In this document: piece after piece, positions 8,340 to 17,200 of the stretch
Numbering within the stretch: position 1 is the first letter of the stretch
How the letters are laid out: every line of letters begins with the position of its first letter
Assembly: GCF_030734285.1 (NCBI RefSeq)
Contig: NZ_CP132294.1
Span: forward strand, 3,162,001 to 3,226,000
Length of the DNA: 64,000 nt
Direction: 5' to 3'
DNA from: Natronococcus sp. AD-5
GTDB taxonomy: Archaea > Halobacteriota > Halobacteria > Halobacteriales > Natrialbaceae
Notes under the pieces: model-generated
The model's database searches: none
What the model was told of the DNA's origin: nothing
What the model saw: only the letters and a program-made list of their open reading frames with translations
Translations under genes and position numbers: made by a program

Positions 8340-9104
8340 ATGATCGACGACGCCATCCGCGTGCTCGCGGGCGACTGTACCGTCATCACGGAGGGAACCG
8401 ACCGATCGGAGTACCGCGGCCGCGTGACGACCATCGTCAAACCCGACAACACGGTGCTCGTCCACGACGTCGACGGCTACCAGCCCGTCGCCTGGCTCAC
8501 CCGCGCCGACAGCGTCTCGAGCGACCGTACCGACGACTTCACGCTCCTCGCGAAGAAGGACGCCCAGACGCTGCGCATCGCCGCCCACGAGCAGGACGGG
8601 TTCGCCCACTACCCTGCCTCCGCGGCCGGAACGCCGGTCGGAACGTGTCCCGACTGCGATAGCGCGCTCGTGCGTTCGTCGAGCGTCCACTGCGTCGGCT
8701 GCGGCCACCGGTACGGCGTTCCGACCGACGCCACGGTCCGCGACGACCGATGCGAGTGTGGACTCCCGCGAATGCGCGTCGAGCGCGGCCTCGCGTTCGA
8801 CGTCTGTCTCGACCGGAACTGCGAATCGCTCGACGAAGCGGTCCGGGAGGCGTTCGACCGCGAGTGGGACTGTCCCGAACCGAACTGCGACGGCGACCTC
8901 CGGATCCTCCGCCGGGGCGGCCTGATCGCCGACTGCGAGCGCTACCCCGACTGCGACACCGGCTTCGCGATGCCCGCCGGCGTCGTCGACGGCGAGTGCG
9001 GCTGCGGACTCCCGACGTTCGAGACGTCGAGCGGAACTCGGTGTCTCGACGCGACCTGCGAACAAGTGCTGGAACAGCCTCTCGAGGTCGGCGTCGAGGA
9101 CTGA
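8340..9104 (+). CDS. NucS N-terminal-like domain joined to four zinc ribbons, no nuclease domain
   Basis: A 254-residue protein. Residues about 1-60 (IRVLAGDCTVITEG, then VKPDNTVLVHDVDGYQPVAW) resemble the N-terminal DNA-binding domain of the NucS/EndoMS mismatch endonuclease. The C-terminal nuclease domain is missing. In its place residues 103-240 hold sixteen cysteines in four groups of four: C103/C106/C118/C121, C138/C140/C156/C161, C178/C183/C199/C205 and C220/C222/C235/C240. The last groups look like topoisomerase I C-terminal zinc ribbons (for example LIADCERYPDCDTGF). The likely role is binding DNA, perhaps single-stranded or branched, but this is inference. It is a single gene with its own promoter. 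Confidence 0.7.
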   Translation: MIDDAIRVLAGDCTVITEGTDRSEYRGRVTTIVKPDNTVLVHDVDGYQPVAWLTRADSVSSDRTDDFTLLAKKDAQTLRIAAHEQDGFAHYPASAAGTPVGTCPDCDSALVRSSSVHCVGCGHRYGVPTDATVRDDRCECGLPRMRVERGLAFDVCLDRNCESLDEAVREAFDREWDCPEPNCDGDLRILRRGGLIADCERYPDCDTGFAMPAGVVDGECGCGLPTFETSSGTRCLDATCEQVLEQPLEVGVED

Positions 9105-9166
9105 CCGCCGCCGAACCGAACTCGAGAGCGGTTCGTCCATCCACCGAACGTTAGCCGCCCGACCAT

Positions 9167-9213
9167 CCCACCGCTGCGGTGGGCGGAACTGAAAGGGCCA
9201 GGGCTTTCGAGGT
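9167..9213. repeat. Intergenic hairpin with TGAAAGGG / AGGGCTTTC framework (copy A)
   Basis: CCCACCG-CTG-CGGTGGG forms a perfect 7-bp hairpin. It is followed by CTGAAAGGG and then AGGGCTTTCGAGGTGT. The same ordered pieces (an ACCGCTG..GTGGG hairpin, TGAAAGGG, AGGGCTTTC..GGTGT) occur between trpS and pheS near 12605-12735. Two copies of the same framework in intergenic DNA suggest a dispersed repeat or small non-autonomous element. Confidence 0.45.
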
Positions 9214-9300
9214 GTTCGAGTCGGTAACCGACGCACTCACAGCGACGACGAAGCGGAATCGATCCACAGCCACTTAGTAGCGGCCGGCCAAGCCCCAGGT

Positions 9301-10338
9301 ATGTCACTCGAGGGGCGGTTCGAGGACGGCGTCGTTCGCGTCGGCGGCGACGCCCGCCAGCGCTATCACGACTCGCGGGGGTACGGCTATCCGCTCGAGG
9401 GCAACGAGATCGCCCTCGCACCCGTCGAGGCGGCCCACCTGCTCTACCGGGGCGACCTCGGGGCGGTCGTCGACGGCGACGATCGGCTCGAGTTCCGCGA
9501 GTTCGTGGCTCGCGAACCCGGGCCCGACTTCGGCGTCCGCTTCCTGGTCTACGCCGATCTCCGCTCGCGGGGATTCTACCTCTCGCCCGCGGCGGAGCCG
9601 TGGCTCGACGAGCCGCCGAGAACGGACTTCGCCGTCTTTCCGCGGGGAAAGGGACCCGGCGACGGCGAAGTCGCCTACGCGTTGCAGGTGATCGGCGAGC
9701 GGACCGACGTACCGGCGCGCGACCTCGAGGCGGCCGTCCTCGCGGTCGTCGACGAGGAGAGCGAGATCACCTACTTCGAAGTCGCACGGCGGGATCCGAC
9801 GGGCTCCTCGCCGTCGGCGCTACCCGAGGGCTGCGAGGCGGACCTGCTCGCGGACCGCGTCGTCGTCTGGGATCCGCCGCTCGAACTGTACGAGGAGACG
9901 TTCTACGGGCAGCCGCTCGAGGGCCGGGAGTACGACCGACCGACCCTGCAGTGTTCGCTGCTCGAGGCCGCCTACCTCGCCGAGCGGGGCGCGATCGACC
10001 TCGAGCCGGCGTCGGTCCGCGAACGCGGCCGCGAGGTCGAGGGCGAGCGATTCGACCGCCGGTTTCTGGTGTACGCGGAACTGCGCGAGCGCGGCGTCGT
10101 CCCCAAGACCGGCTACAAGTTCGGGGCGGATTTCCGGACCTACGCCGACGTCGACTCCGTCGAGGACCTCGGCCACTCGGAGCTGCTGGTGCGCGTCCAC
10201 CCGGCGAACTACGTCTTCGAGCCGCGCGACCTCGCGCTCGACGTGCGGTTAGCCCACGGCGTCCGGAAGACGATGGTGTTCGCGCTCGTGGGCGAGGAGG
10301 GTATCGAGTGGCGATCGCTCGAGCGGCTGACGCCCTGA
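9301..10338 (+). CDS. endA: tRNA-intron splicing endonuclease
   Basis: A 345-residue soluble enzyme that cuts pre-tRNA and pre-rRNA at bulge-helix-bulge motifs. It is the long form, with two related halves: an N-terminal copy (VRFLVYADLRSRGFYLSP) and a catalytic C-terminal copy (FLVYAELRERGVVPKTGYKF). The catalytic elements are in the second half: Tyr in GADFRTYADV, His in LGHSELLVR, and Lys in AHGVRKTMVF. Length and duplicated architecture match the homodimeric haloarchaeal type. The start ATG is preceded by a 200-base intergenic region with the hairpin repeat. The neighbour at 10422 is convergent. Confidence 0.9.
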   Translation: MSLEGRFEDGVVRVGGDARQRYHDSRGYGYPLEGNEIALAPVEAAHLLYRGDLGAVVDGDDRLEFREFVAREPGPDFGVRFLVYADLRSRGFYLSPAAEPWLDEPPRTDFAVFPRGKGPGDGEVAYALQVIGERTDVPARDLEAAVLAVVDEESEITYFEVARRDPTGSSPSALPEGCEADLLADRVVVWDPPLELYEETFYGQPLEGREYDRPTLQCSLLEAAYLAERGAIDLEPASVRERGREVEGERFDRRFLVYAELRERGVVPKTGYKFGADFRTYADVDSVEDLGHSELLVRVHPANYVFEPRDLALDVRLAHGVRKTMVFALVGEEGIEWRSLERLTP

Positions 10339-10421
10339 GCGATCGACGCAAGGCGGTTACGGGACCGATCGGCGACGCTCGCAACGCCCGCTCGAGAACC
10401 CGGTAGAGCGACCGCGCTTCG

Positions 10422-10817
10422 CTACCGGGAAGTCAGAATCGAGGCGCCTTCGTGCTCGAGCAGGGCTCGCTTCAGGTCCAGCCCGCCGGCGTATCCGGTG
10501 AGCGAATCGGCGCCGACGACGCGATGGCAGGGGACGAGGACGGGAACCGGATTGCGGCCGCAGGCCTGTCCGACGGCGACCGGCGCCGTCTCGAGGTCGG
10601 CCGCGAGTTCGCCGTACGTGCGGGTTTCACCGTACGGGATCCGCTCCATCGCGCGCATCACCGTTCCCGTGAAGGTGCCGGGATAGTCGATCTCGAGATC
10701 GAACCTGTCTCTCCTTCCGGTTTCGTACTCCCGCAGTTGCTCGCGAACGGACGCCGAATCCGCGCCGATTCGCGCGTCGTCGAGTTCGAGGTCGCTCCCG
10801 AAGAGTCGGATCTGCAT
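10422..10817 (-). CDS. ogt: Methylated-DNA--protein-cysteine methyltransferase family (Ogt/MGMT or ATL)
   Basis: A 131-residue protein with the family active site VPCHRVVG near residue 96; the Cys accepts the alkyl group from O6-alkylguanine. Upstream of it are MERIPYGETRTYGELA (the helix-turn-helix part) and VGQACGRNPVPV, both standard for the C-terminal catalytic domain. The N-terminal domain is short. Because PCHR is intact this is likely a true transferase rather than an alkyltransferase-like protein. It is divergent from trpS, with about 105 bases between the start codons. Confidence 0.88.
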   Translation of the reverse strand: MQIRLFGSDLELDDARIGADSASVREQLREYETGRRDRFDLEIDYPGTFTGTVMRAMERIPYGETRTYGELAADLETAPVAVGQACGRNPVPVLVPCHRVVGADSLTGYAGGLDLKRALLEHEGASILTSR

Positions 10818-10922
10818 CGACTGCCGTTCGTCGTCGGAGCGCTTAATCCGTACGGTGACTCGAAATCGACGGCGAAACCGAAGGCGAAGGCTTTTGCGCT
10901 CCGGCGCGCCAAAACGGTGGTA

Positions 10923-12554
10923 ATGACCGGAGACGACCCACTCGAGGAGTCCGAGTCAGGGGAACCGCGAGCCGGGGAATCAGCGACGGACGACGGTGAG
11001 CGGTCCTCGTCGGCACTCCGTTCGGACGGCGGAGCAGCAGGCGCAGATGACGTCGCACTGGACCCGTGGGGCTCCTCGAGCGTCTCCGACTACCGGAAGC
11101 TGTTCGAGGAGTTCGGCATCGAGGAGTTCGACGAGGTGCTCGAGGAGGTGCCGAACCCCCACTACCTGATGCGCCGGGGCGTCATCTTCGGCCACCGCGA
11201 CTATCGCCCGGTCGCGGAGGCGATGCGGGAAGGCGAGGACGCGGCCGTCCTCTCGGGGTTCATGCCCACGGGCGACCCGCACATCGGTCACAAGCTCGTC
11301 TTCGATGAGATCATCTGGCACCAGCAGCAGGGCGCCGACGCCTACGCGCTGATCGCCGACCTCGAGGCCAACTCCGCCCGCGGGATGGGCTGGGACGAGA
11401 TCGACGAGCACGCGCGTAACTATCTCCTCTCGCTGCTCGCGCTCGGCTTCGATCCCGAGGAGGGGGAACTCTACCGCCAGTCGACCAACCGCGAGGTCCA
11501 GGACCTGGCGTTCGAACTCGGGGCCGACGCGAACTTCTCGGAGTTCCAGGCGATCTACGGCTTCGACGGCGAGACCGACATCTCGCACATGCAGTCGGTC
11601 GTCACGCAGATGGCCGACATCCTCTACCCGCAACTCGAGGAGTCCAAACCCACCGTCATCCCCGTCGGACCGGACCAGGATCCCCACGTCCGGCTGGCGC
11701 GGGACCTCGCCGAGCGGACCCGCTTCTTCAAGGTCTCGGAGGCGTACGCGAGCTTCGAACTCGAGCCCGCGGAGCGCGACCTCGTCGCCGAGTTCTACGA
11801 CCGTCTCGATCCCGCGGTCTTCGACGACGACACGCTCCGCTGCGTTCACGTCGCCGACGCGCTCGAGGAGACGCCGCTCGAGGAACTCGACGTGGCCGCC
11901 GACGCGCTCGGATCGGTCCTGACGAAGCTGAACGAGGCCGGGATGGAGCCGGTTCGTCCGCGAACGCGCTTCTTCGACCGCCGGGCGACCGAGGCGGCGT
12001 TCGACGCGCTCGTCGACTCGATCGACGGCGAGAAGCGCGTCTACGAGAGCCACGTCGACGCGTTCGACCTCGAGGCCGGCGAGGCCGAAGAGCTCGCCCG
12101 CGAGGTCGAGGTCGACAACGGCGGCTACGGCTTTCGCCCGCCGTCGTCGATCTACCACCGGTTCATGACCGGCCTCACGGGCGGCAAGATGTCCTCGTCG
12201 GTGCCGGCGAGCCACATCTCGCTGCTCGACGACCCCGAAGACGGCTACAGCAAGGTCAAGGCGGCGTCGACCGGCGGCCGCGAGACGGCCGAAGAACACC
12301 GCGAACTCGGCGGCCGCGCCGACGAGTGCCCCGTCTACGAGCTGTACGCCTACCTGCTCTCGGGTGACGACGACGAGTTCGCCAAGCGCGTCTACGACGA
12401 GTGTACCGACGGCGAGCGCCTCTGCGGCGACTGCAAGGAACAGGCCGCCCAGCTCATGAAGGAGTTCCTCGAGGAACACCAGGAGAAACGCGAGGAGGTC
12501 GCGGAGCTACTCGAGGGGGCGGACATCGAACTCGAATCGCCGCGAAAGGTCTAG
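10923..12554 (+). CDS. trpS: Tryptophanyl-tRNA synthetase, long archaeal form
   Basis: A 543-residue class I synthetase that charges tRNA-Trp. The class I HIGH motif is exact at residues 120-123 (GDPHIGHK). KMSSS lies near residue 422 (GGKMSSSVPASH). A cysteine pair CGDCK precedes a C-terminal helical segment. The first 45 residues are a low-complexity acidic extension common in halophile enzymes. The frame is open for another 470 bases upstream, but that stretch overlaps the ogt gene, so I use the ATG at 10923. A second, shorter TrpRS gene lies at 46346-47557. Confidence 0.9.
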   Translation: MTGDDPLEESESGEPRAGESATDDGERSSSALRSDGGAAGADDVALDPWGSSSVSDYRKLFEEFGIEEFDEVLEEVPNPHYLMRRGVIFGHRDYRPVAEAMREGEDAAVLSGFMPTGDPHIGHKLVFDEIIWHQQQGADAYALIADLEANSARGMGWDEIDEHARNYLLSLLALGFDPEEGELYRQSTNREVQDLAFELGADANFSEFQAIYGFDGETDISHMQSVVTQMADILYPQLEESKPTVIPVGPDQDPHVRLARDLAERTRFFKVSEAYASFELEPAERDLVAEFYDRLDPAVFDDDTLRCVHVADALEETPLEELDVAADALGSVLTKLNEAGMEPVRPRTRFFDRRATEAAFDALVDSIDGEKRVYESHVDAFDLEAGEAEELAREVEVDNGGYGFRPPSSIYHRFMTGLTGGKMSSSVPASHISLLDDPEDGYSKVKAASTGGRETAEEHRELGGRADECPVYELYAYLLSGDDDEFAKRVYDECTDGERLCGDCKEQAAQLMKEFLEEHQEKREEVAELLEGADIELESPRKV

Positions 12555-12573
12555 TTGAGTTCCACGACCCGTG

Positions 12574-12624
12574 TTTCACTCCCTGGCGGCCGCTTCACCG
12601 GCCACCGCTGGGGTGGGAGTGAAA
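12574..12624 (+). terminator. Stem-loop after trpS, part of dispersed repeat (copy B)
   Basis: The arms TTTCACTCCC (12574-12583) and GGGAGTGAAA (12615-12624) are a perfect 10-bp inverted repeat enclosing a GC-rich loop that can itself fold. The structure begins 20 bases after the trpS stop, so it could end transcription. The right arm and what follows (about 12605-12735: CACCGCTGGGGTGGG, TGAAAGGGG, AGGGCTTTCAGGGTGT) share the framework of the element at 9167-9213. There is no run of T after the stem. Confidence 0.45.
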
Positions 12625-13068
12625 GGGGCGACGGCGCCGGAGGAAGGCAGGCGACCGTCGGACCGCAGCCGTCAGGCGAGGACCGCACGGAGCCTCCCGA
12701 CTCGAGCGCCGTCAGGGCTTTCAGGGTGTCTCTATCGGGAGAGTCGAACCGGAGAGACGAACCGCGACTAGCGAGCGTCGCGTAACGTTTTTGCACCCCT
12801 GTTGCAATCGTTCGCACATGGCATCCGAACCCTACCGCCGGTGTGTCGTTCGCCAGTTAGCGCCGCGTCCGGGGTTCGGCTTCTTTTTCGCCCGGTGAAC
12901 GCGGGCCGGTGGACTCGGAGGCGATCACACCGATCGCCCTCGGCGAAACCGTCCGCGATCCGTCGCGCCCTCGAGCGTCGCTCGAGTCGCCGTATTCGAG
13001 CCGACAACGGTGCGCCGGACCGAGTCGGAACCGCTAACTGACCGACCGACAGCAATTCAGGTAAGCGA
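12625..13068. other. Intergenic region between trpS and pheS, no gene seen
   Basis: About 440 bases without a convincing coding frame. The first 110 bases continue the repeat framework (AGGGCTTTC near 12714). AACGTTTTTGCACCC near 12784 and the run CTTCTTTTTCGCCC near 12880 are the only T-rich parts. No tRNA-like fold was found. The pheS promoter should lie near the end, but no clear TATA box stands out. Confidence 0.4.
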
Positions 13069-14580
13069 ATGCAACTTCCAGAATCACAGGTCGCGGTCCT
13101 CGAGGCCGCGAGCGCAGACGAGGCAACGTCCGTCGACGCCCTCGCTGCGGCGACCGACCTCCCGCCGGAGACCGTCACCGGGGCGGCCTTCGAACTCGAG
13201 GAGGACGGACTGGTCGCCGTCGCCGAGCGCGTCGACGAAACGGTCGCCCTCACGGAGGAGGGCCGCGAGTACGCCGCGGACGGATTGCCGGAGGTCCGCC
13301 TCTACGAGGCCGCGCTCGAAGCCGGCGCCGACGCCGACCCCGTCTCGATGGGGCGGGTCATCGGCGCCTCCGGGCTCGAGGGGGCCCAGATCGACATCGC
13401 GCTCTCGAACTACGCCCGGAAGGGGTACGGCACGATCGACGGCGGCGAGATCACGGCCGATCCGGACGCCGATCCCGCCGCGGACGCGGAGGCGAACGCG
13501 CTCGAGTCGCTGGTCGCCGACGGCGCGCTCGAGGGGAGCGACGACGTCCTCGACCGGCTCGAGCGCCGCGACCTCGTCGAGATCGCCGAGTCGACCGTCC
13601 GCGAGGTAACGCTGACCGAGCAGGGCGTCACGGAGCTCATGGCCGGCGTCGAGACCGCCGAGACGGTCGGGCAGGTGACGCCCGAACTCCTGACCAGCGG
13701 CGAGTGGGAGGACGTCGAGTTCGCCGAGTACAACGTCGAGGCCGACGCGGAGTCCGTCGAGGGCGGCCGGATCCATGTCCTGCGCGAGATGTCCGAGCGG
13801 GTCAAGGACGTCCTCGTCGGGATGGGCTTCCGGGAGATGGACGGCCCCCACGCCGACGCGGACTTCTGGATCAACGACTGTCTGTTCATGCCCCAGGATC
13901 ACCCGGCGCGAACGCACTGGGACCGGTTCGCCTTAGAGCAGCCCACCCACATCGACGACCTCCCCGAAGACCTCGTCGAGCGCGTCGAGCGCGCCCATCG
14001 CGAGGGCGTCGGCGAGGACGGCGAGGGCTACCACTCCCCCTGGGACGAGGACTTCGCGCGAGCCCTCGCGCTGCGCGGGCACACGACCTCGCTGTCGACT
14101 CGCTACCTCTCCGGCGCCGAGATCGGCGAGATCGAACCGCCCGCCCGGTTCTTCAGCGTCGAGAAGGCCTACCGCAACGACACGCTGGACGCGACGCACC
14201 TGCTCGAGTTCTACCAGATCGAGGGGTGGGTGATGGCCGAGGATCTCTCCGTGCGCGACCTGATGGGTACCTTCGAGGAGTTCTACGCCCAGTTCGGCAT
14301 CGAGGACATCCAGTTCAAACCGCACTACAACCCCTACACCGAGCCGAGCTTCGAGCTGTTCGGGACCCACCCGACGACGGGCGAACTGATCGAGATCGGC
14401 AACTCCGGCATCTTCCGCGAGGAGATGCTCGAGCCCCTCGGAGTAGAGTGCGACGTCATGGCCTGGGGGCTCGCCCTCGAGCGACTCGCCATGCTGACCA
14501 CCGGCGCGGAGGACATCCGAGACCTCCACGGCACGCTCGCCGACCTCGAGTTCCTGCGGAACGCGGAGGTGACCTACTGA
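13069..14580 (+). CDS. pheS: Phenylalanyl-tRNA synthetase alpha subunit
   Basis: A 503-residue class II synthetase subunit that carries the catalytic core of the alpha2-beta2 enzyme. The N-terminal 200 residues are winged-helix-like tRNA-binding repeats (for example LPESQVAVLEAASADEATS). The catalytic part holds motif 2 (EKAYRNDTLDATHLLEFYQI) and motif 3 (AWGLALERLAML near the C-terminus). GNSGIFREEML, also conserved, lies between. The gene overlaps pheT by one base (TGATG), so the subunits are made together in equal amounts. Confidence 0.95.
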   Translation: MQLPESQVAVLEAASADEATSVDALAAATDLPPETVTGAAFELEEDGLVAVAERVDETVALTEEGREYAADGLPEVRLYEAALEAGADADPVSMGRVIGASGLEGAQIDIALSNYARKGYGTIDGGEITADPDADPAADAEANALESLVADGALEGSDDVLDRLERRDLVEIAESTVREVTLTEQGVTELMAGVETAETVGQVTPELLTSGEWEDVEFAEYNVEADAESVEGGRIHVLREMSERVKDVLVGMGFREMDGPHADADFWINDCLFMPQDHPARTHWDRFALEQPTHIDDLPEDLVERVERAHREGVGEDGEGYHSPWDEDFARALALRGHTTSLSTRYLSGAEIGEIEPPARFFSVEKAYRNDTLDATHLLEFYQIEGWVMAEDLSVRDLMGTFEEFYAQFGIEDIQFKPHYNPYTEPSFELFGTHPTTGELIEIGNSGIFREEMLEPLGVECDVMAWGLALERLAMLTTGAEDIRDLHGTLADLEFLRNAEVTY

Positions 14581-16292
14581 TGCCAACCGTCGACATCGAC
14601 CCCGACGAACTGCGAACGCTGACCGGCCGCGAGGAGAAGAGCGACGACGAGCTCATCGACGACCTGTTCGGGCTCGGCCTCGAGTTCGAAGGCCGTACCG
14701 AGGACGACGAGTTCGAACTCGAGTTCGCGCCCGACCGCCTCGATCGGCTCTCGGTCGAAGGCGTCGCGCGATCGATGCGCTACCACTACGGCGATTCTCG
14801 AGGGGTGCACGTCCCCTCGACCAATTCGGCCGACTGGACGATCGAGGTCGACGAGTCGGTTCCCGACGAGCGACCGTACGTCACCGGCGCGGTGATCCGC
14901 GGCGTCGAGCTGGACGAGGAGAGTCTGGACTCGCTCATCCAACTGCAGGAGAAACTCCACGCGACGATGGGCCGCAAGCGCGCGAAGGGCGCGATCGGGA
15001 TCCACGATCTGACGATGCTCAAGGGAAGTCCGGCGACGGAGGGGAACCCGACGATCGAGTACGTCGGCGTCGAACCCGACGAGGACCGGTTCGTTCCGCT
15101 CGATTCCGACGCCGAGATGACGCCGGCGGAGGTGCTCGAGGAGCACCAGACCGGTCGGACGTACGCCGACCTCGTCAGCGAGTACGAGCGCTACCCCGCC
15201 ATCTACGACGATCTCGGGCTGTTCTCGTTCCCGCCCGTCATCAACGGCCGCCGTACCGAGGTCTCGACCGATTCGCGGGACCTGTTCGTCGAGATGACCG
15301 GCGCCGACCAGTGGACGATCGACAAGATGCTGAACATCGTCTGCTACGCGCTCGCGGCCCGCGGCGCGACGCTCGAGGACGTGACGGTCGAATACCCCAC
15401 CCACGAAATCGTCCGCCCGGACCTCTCGACGAAGACGAAGACCGTCGCCCACGAACGCATCGAGACGCTCCTCGGAATCGACCTCGACCCTGACGAAGTG
15501 ATCGATCTGGGCGAGCGGTCGGGGCTCGAGGCCGAGAAGGCCGAATCCGAGTCGGGAGATCTCGTCTACGACGTCACTATCCCACCGTACCGCGTCGACG
15601 TCCTCCACCCGCTGGACGTCATCGACGACCTCGGGCGGGCCTACGGCTTCAACGACCTCGAGCCGCGCTACCCCGAGGTCGGAACCGTCGGCGGCCGCCA
15701 CGAGCGCTCCCGGCTCGAGCGCGCCGTCCGCACGCAGCTCGTCGGGCTCGGCTTCGAGGACCTGCTGAACTTCCACATGACCAACGAGGAAGAGAACTAC
15801 GAGCGGGTCGACGTCTCGCCCGGTGACGCGGTCTACGGCGCCGGCGAGCCGGCGACGATCAAGGAGCCCTACAGCGAGGACTACACCATCCTCCGGACGT
15901 GGACCCTCCCCTCCCTGCTGCAGGTGCTCGAGAACAACACCCACCGTGCCTACCCGCAGCACCTCTCGGAGGTCGGCTTCGCGGCCGAACTCGACGAGAC
16001 GGAGAACACGGGCGTCGCGGAGGGACGCCGCGTCGGGGCCGTCCTCGCGAGCCACGACGCCGGCTACGAGGACGCCAAGGCCCGGCTCCAGGCGCTCGCC
16101 CGGGACTTCGACGTCGACCTCGAGACGCCCGCGACCGACCACCCGACGTTCATCCCGGGACGCGCGGCGGACGTGGTCATCGACGGCGAGACCGTCGGCG
16201 TCGTCGGCGAGATCCACCCGAAGGTGCTCGTCGAGCACGACCTCGAAGTGCCGGTCGCGGCGTTCGAGTTCGACCTCGGAGCGCTTCGATAG
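14580..16292 (+). CDS. pheT: Phenylalanyl-tRNA synthetase beta subunit
   Basis: A 570-residue subunit of the archaeal/eukaryotic type, shorter than the bacterial beta subunit because the N-terminal EMAP-like and C-terminal anticodon-binding parts are absent. B3/B4 and B5 domains are visible: GRKRAKGAIGIHDL in the editing region, PVINGRRTEVSTDSRDLFVE, and VTIPPYRVDVLHPLDVIDDL. The catalytic-like core carries EPYSEDYTILRTWTLPSLLQ. The ATG uses the last base of the pheS stop codon. The 160 bases that follow contain no gene. Confidence 0.95.
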   Translation: MPTVDIDPDELRTLTGREEKSDDELIDDLFGLGLEFEGRTEDDEFELEFAPDRLDRLSVEGVARSMRYHYGDSRGVHVPSTNSADWTIEVDESVPDERPYVTGAVIRGVELDEESLDSLIQLQEKLHATMGRKRAKGAIGIHDLTMLKGSPATEGNPTIEYVGVEPDEDRFVPLDSDAEMTPAEVLEEHQTGRTYADLVSEYERYPAIYDDLGLFSFPPVINGRRTEVSTDSRDLFVEMTGADQWTIDKMLNIVCYALAARGATLEDVTVEYPTHEIVRPDLSTKTKTVAHERIETLLGIDLDPDEVIDLGERSGLEAEKAESESGDLVYDVTIPPYRVDVLHPLDVIDDLGRAYGFNDLEPRYPEVGTVGGRHERSRLERAVRTQLVGLGFEDLLNFHMTNEEENYERVDVSPGDAVYGAGEPATIKEPYSEDYTILRTWTLPSLLQVLENNTHRAYPQHLSEVGFAAELDETENTGVAEGRRVGAVLASHDAGYEDAKARLQALARDFDVDLETPATDHPTFIPGRAADVVIDGETVGVVGEIHPKVLVEHDLEVPVAAFEFDLGALR

Positions 16293-16454
16293 GGTCGTTC
16301 GCGTCCGCGAGCGAAGCATCGAAGCCGCTTCGGGAATGCGAACGAACGCTCGCATCCGTGACCGAAGCGAGCGGCTTCTTTTCGTGCAGGAAAAGCGGAA
16401 AGCGCGTCGCTCAGAGCCCAGTACGTTAGAATCGAGAACGAGTCAGGCGACCTG

Positions 16455-16652
16455 CTAGAATTCGTGCTCTACATCATCTTCGTTGGCCTTCTGAATGATG
16501 ATCTTGCCGTCTCGGACGCGGACGAACACTTCGTCACCGATATCCATGCCCGCGACTGCGAGTTCGTCCTCGTGGAGATTCAGATGAACGTTGTGATAAT
16601 TGCCGTCTTCGTCTTTCGCACCGCTTGGACTCAACTTCTTTTTCCGTACCAT
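16455..16652 (-). CDS. Small AbrB/SpoVT-like swapped-hairpin protein
   Basis: A 65-residue basic-then-acidic protein. It begins MVRKKKLSPSGAKDEDGNYH and continues VHLNLHEDELAVAGMDIGDE, then VFVRVRDGKIIIQKA. The pattern of a short strand, a loop, GM-x-IGD-E-VFV and a closing strand is that of AbrB-like DNA-binding domains. It probably acts as a dimeric transcription factor or a chromatin-associated protein. A minus-strand TATA element (CTTAAGTATA, near 16682-16691) lies about 33 bases upstream, supporting the start at 16652. It is divergent from the MC1 gene, an interesting pairing of two small DNA-binding proteins. Confidence 0.75.
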   Translation of the reverse strand: MVRKKKLSPSGAKDEDGNYHNVHLNLHEDELAVAGMDIGDEVFVRVRDGKIIIQKANEDDVEHEF

Positions 16653-16876
16653 CGCGGGATTCTAGGTCGAACTTCGCCGTAGGATATACTTAAGTGTTTT
16701 CTACGTCCCATCGAACAAACGCGTTTCAACGTCGAATCCCACGCAAATACGCGGTATCGGGCCCATCTCGTGCGGGGAGCATCACGGACAGAAGCGCGAC
16801 GGCGTTACTTAAAGATGACGGCGCAGTCGGTCGGTTTTGGGGGATATCTTTATGTCGGATCGTGTGCTGAACTGAC

Positions 16877-17200
16877 ATGGAGGCGAAAACTATGGTACGT
16901 GACGACGGCAAGCGGAACTTCGCACTGCGCGAATCGAGCGGCGACGAGACGAGCGTGTTCTCGGGGAACACCCCCCGTCAGGCCGCCCTCAAGGCGGCTC
17001 GGCGACTCGATCCCGGCTCGAGCGAGGACGACGCCGATCGCGTCGAGCTCCGACTCCGAGAGAAGGGGACCGACAAGGTTCACATCTACGACGGCTGGGC
17101 CTGGGAGGAGACGGCTCCCGACGACAAACCCGACTGGATGCCAAACGAAATCACGGAGGCAAACGTCTCGAAGAAAGGAATCGAACACCTAGAGGAGTGA
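16877..17200 (+). CDS. Non-histone chromosomal protein MC1
   Basis: A 107-residue chromatin protein. The diagnostic MC1 pieces are all present: KRNFALRESSGDETSVFSGN, PRQAALKAARRLDPG, DKVHIYDGWAWEE, and DKPDWMPNEITEANVSK. MC1 monomers bind and sharply bend DNA. I use the ATG at 16877, which a TATA-like ATCTTTATG about 26 bases upstream (16848-16856) supports as leaderless. A second in-frame ATG at 16892 gives a form five residues shorter that matches the usual MC1 start better. Confidence 0.92.
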   Translation: MEAKTMVRDDGKRNFALRESSGDETSVFSGNTPRQAALKAARRLDPGSSEDDADRVELRLREKGTDKVHIYDGWAWEETAPDDKPDWMPNEITEANVSKKGIEHLEE

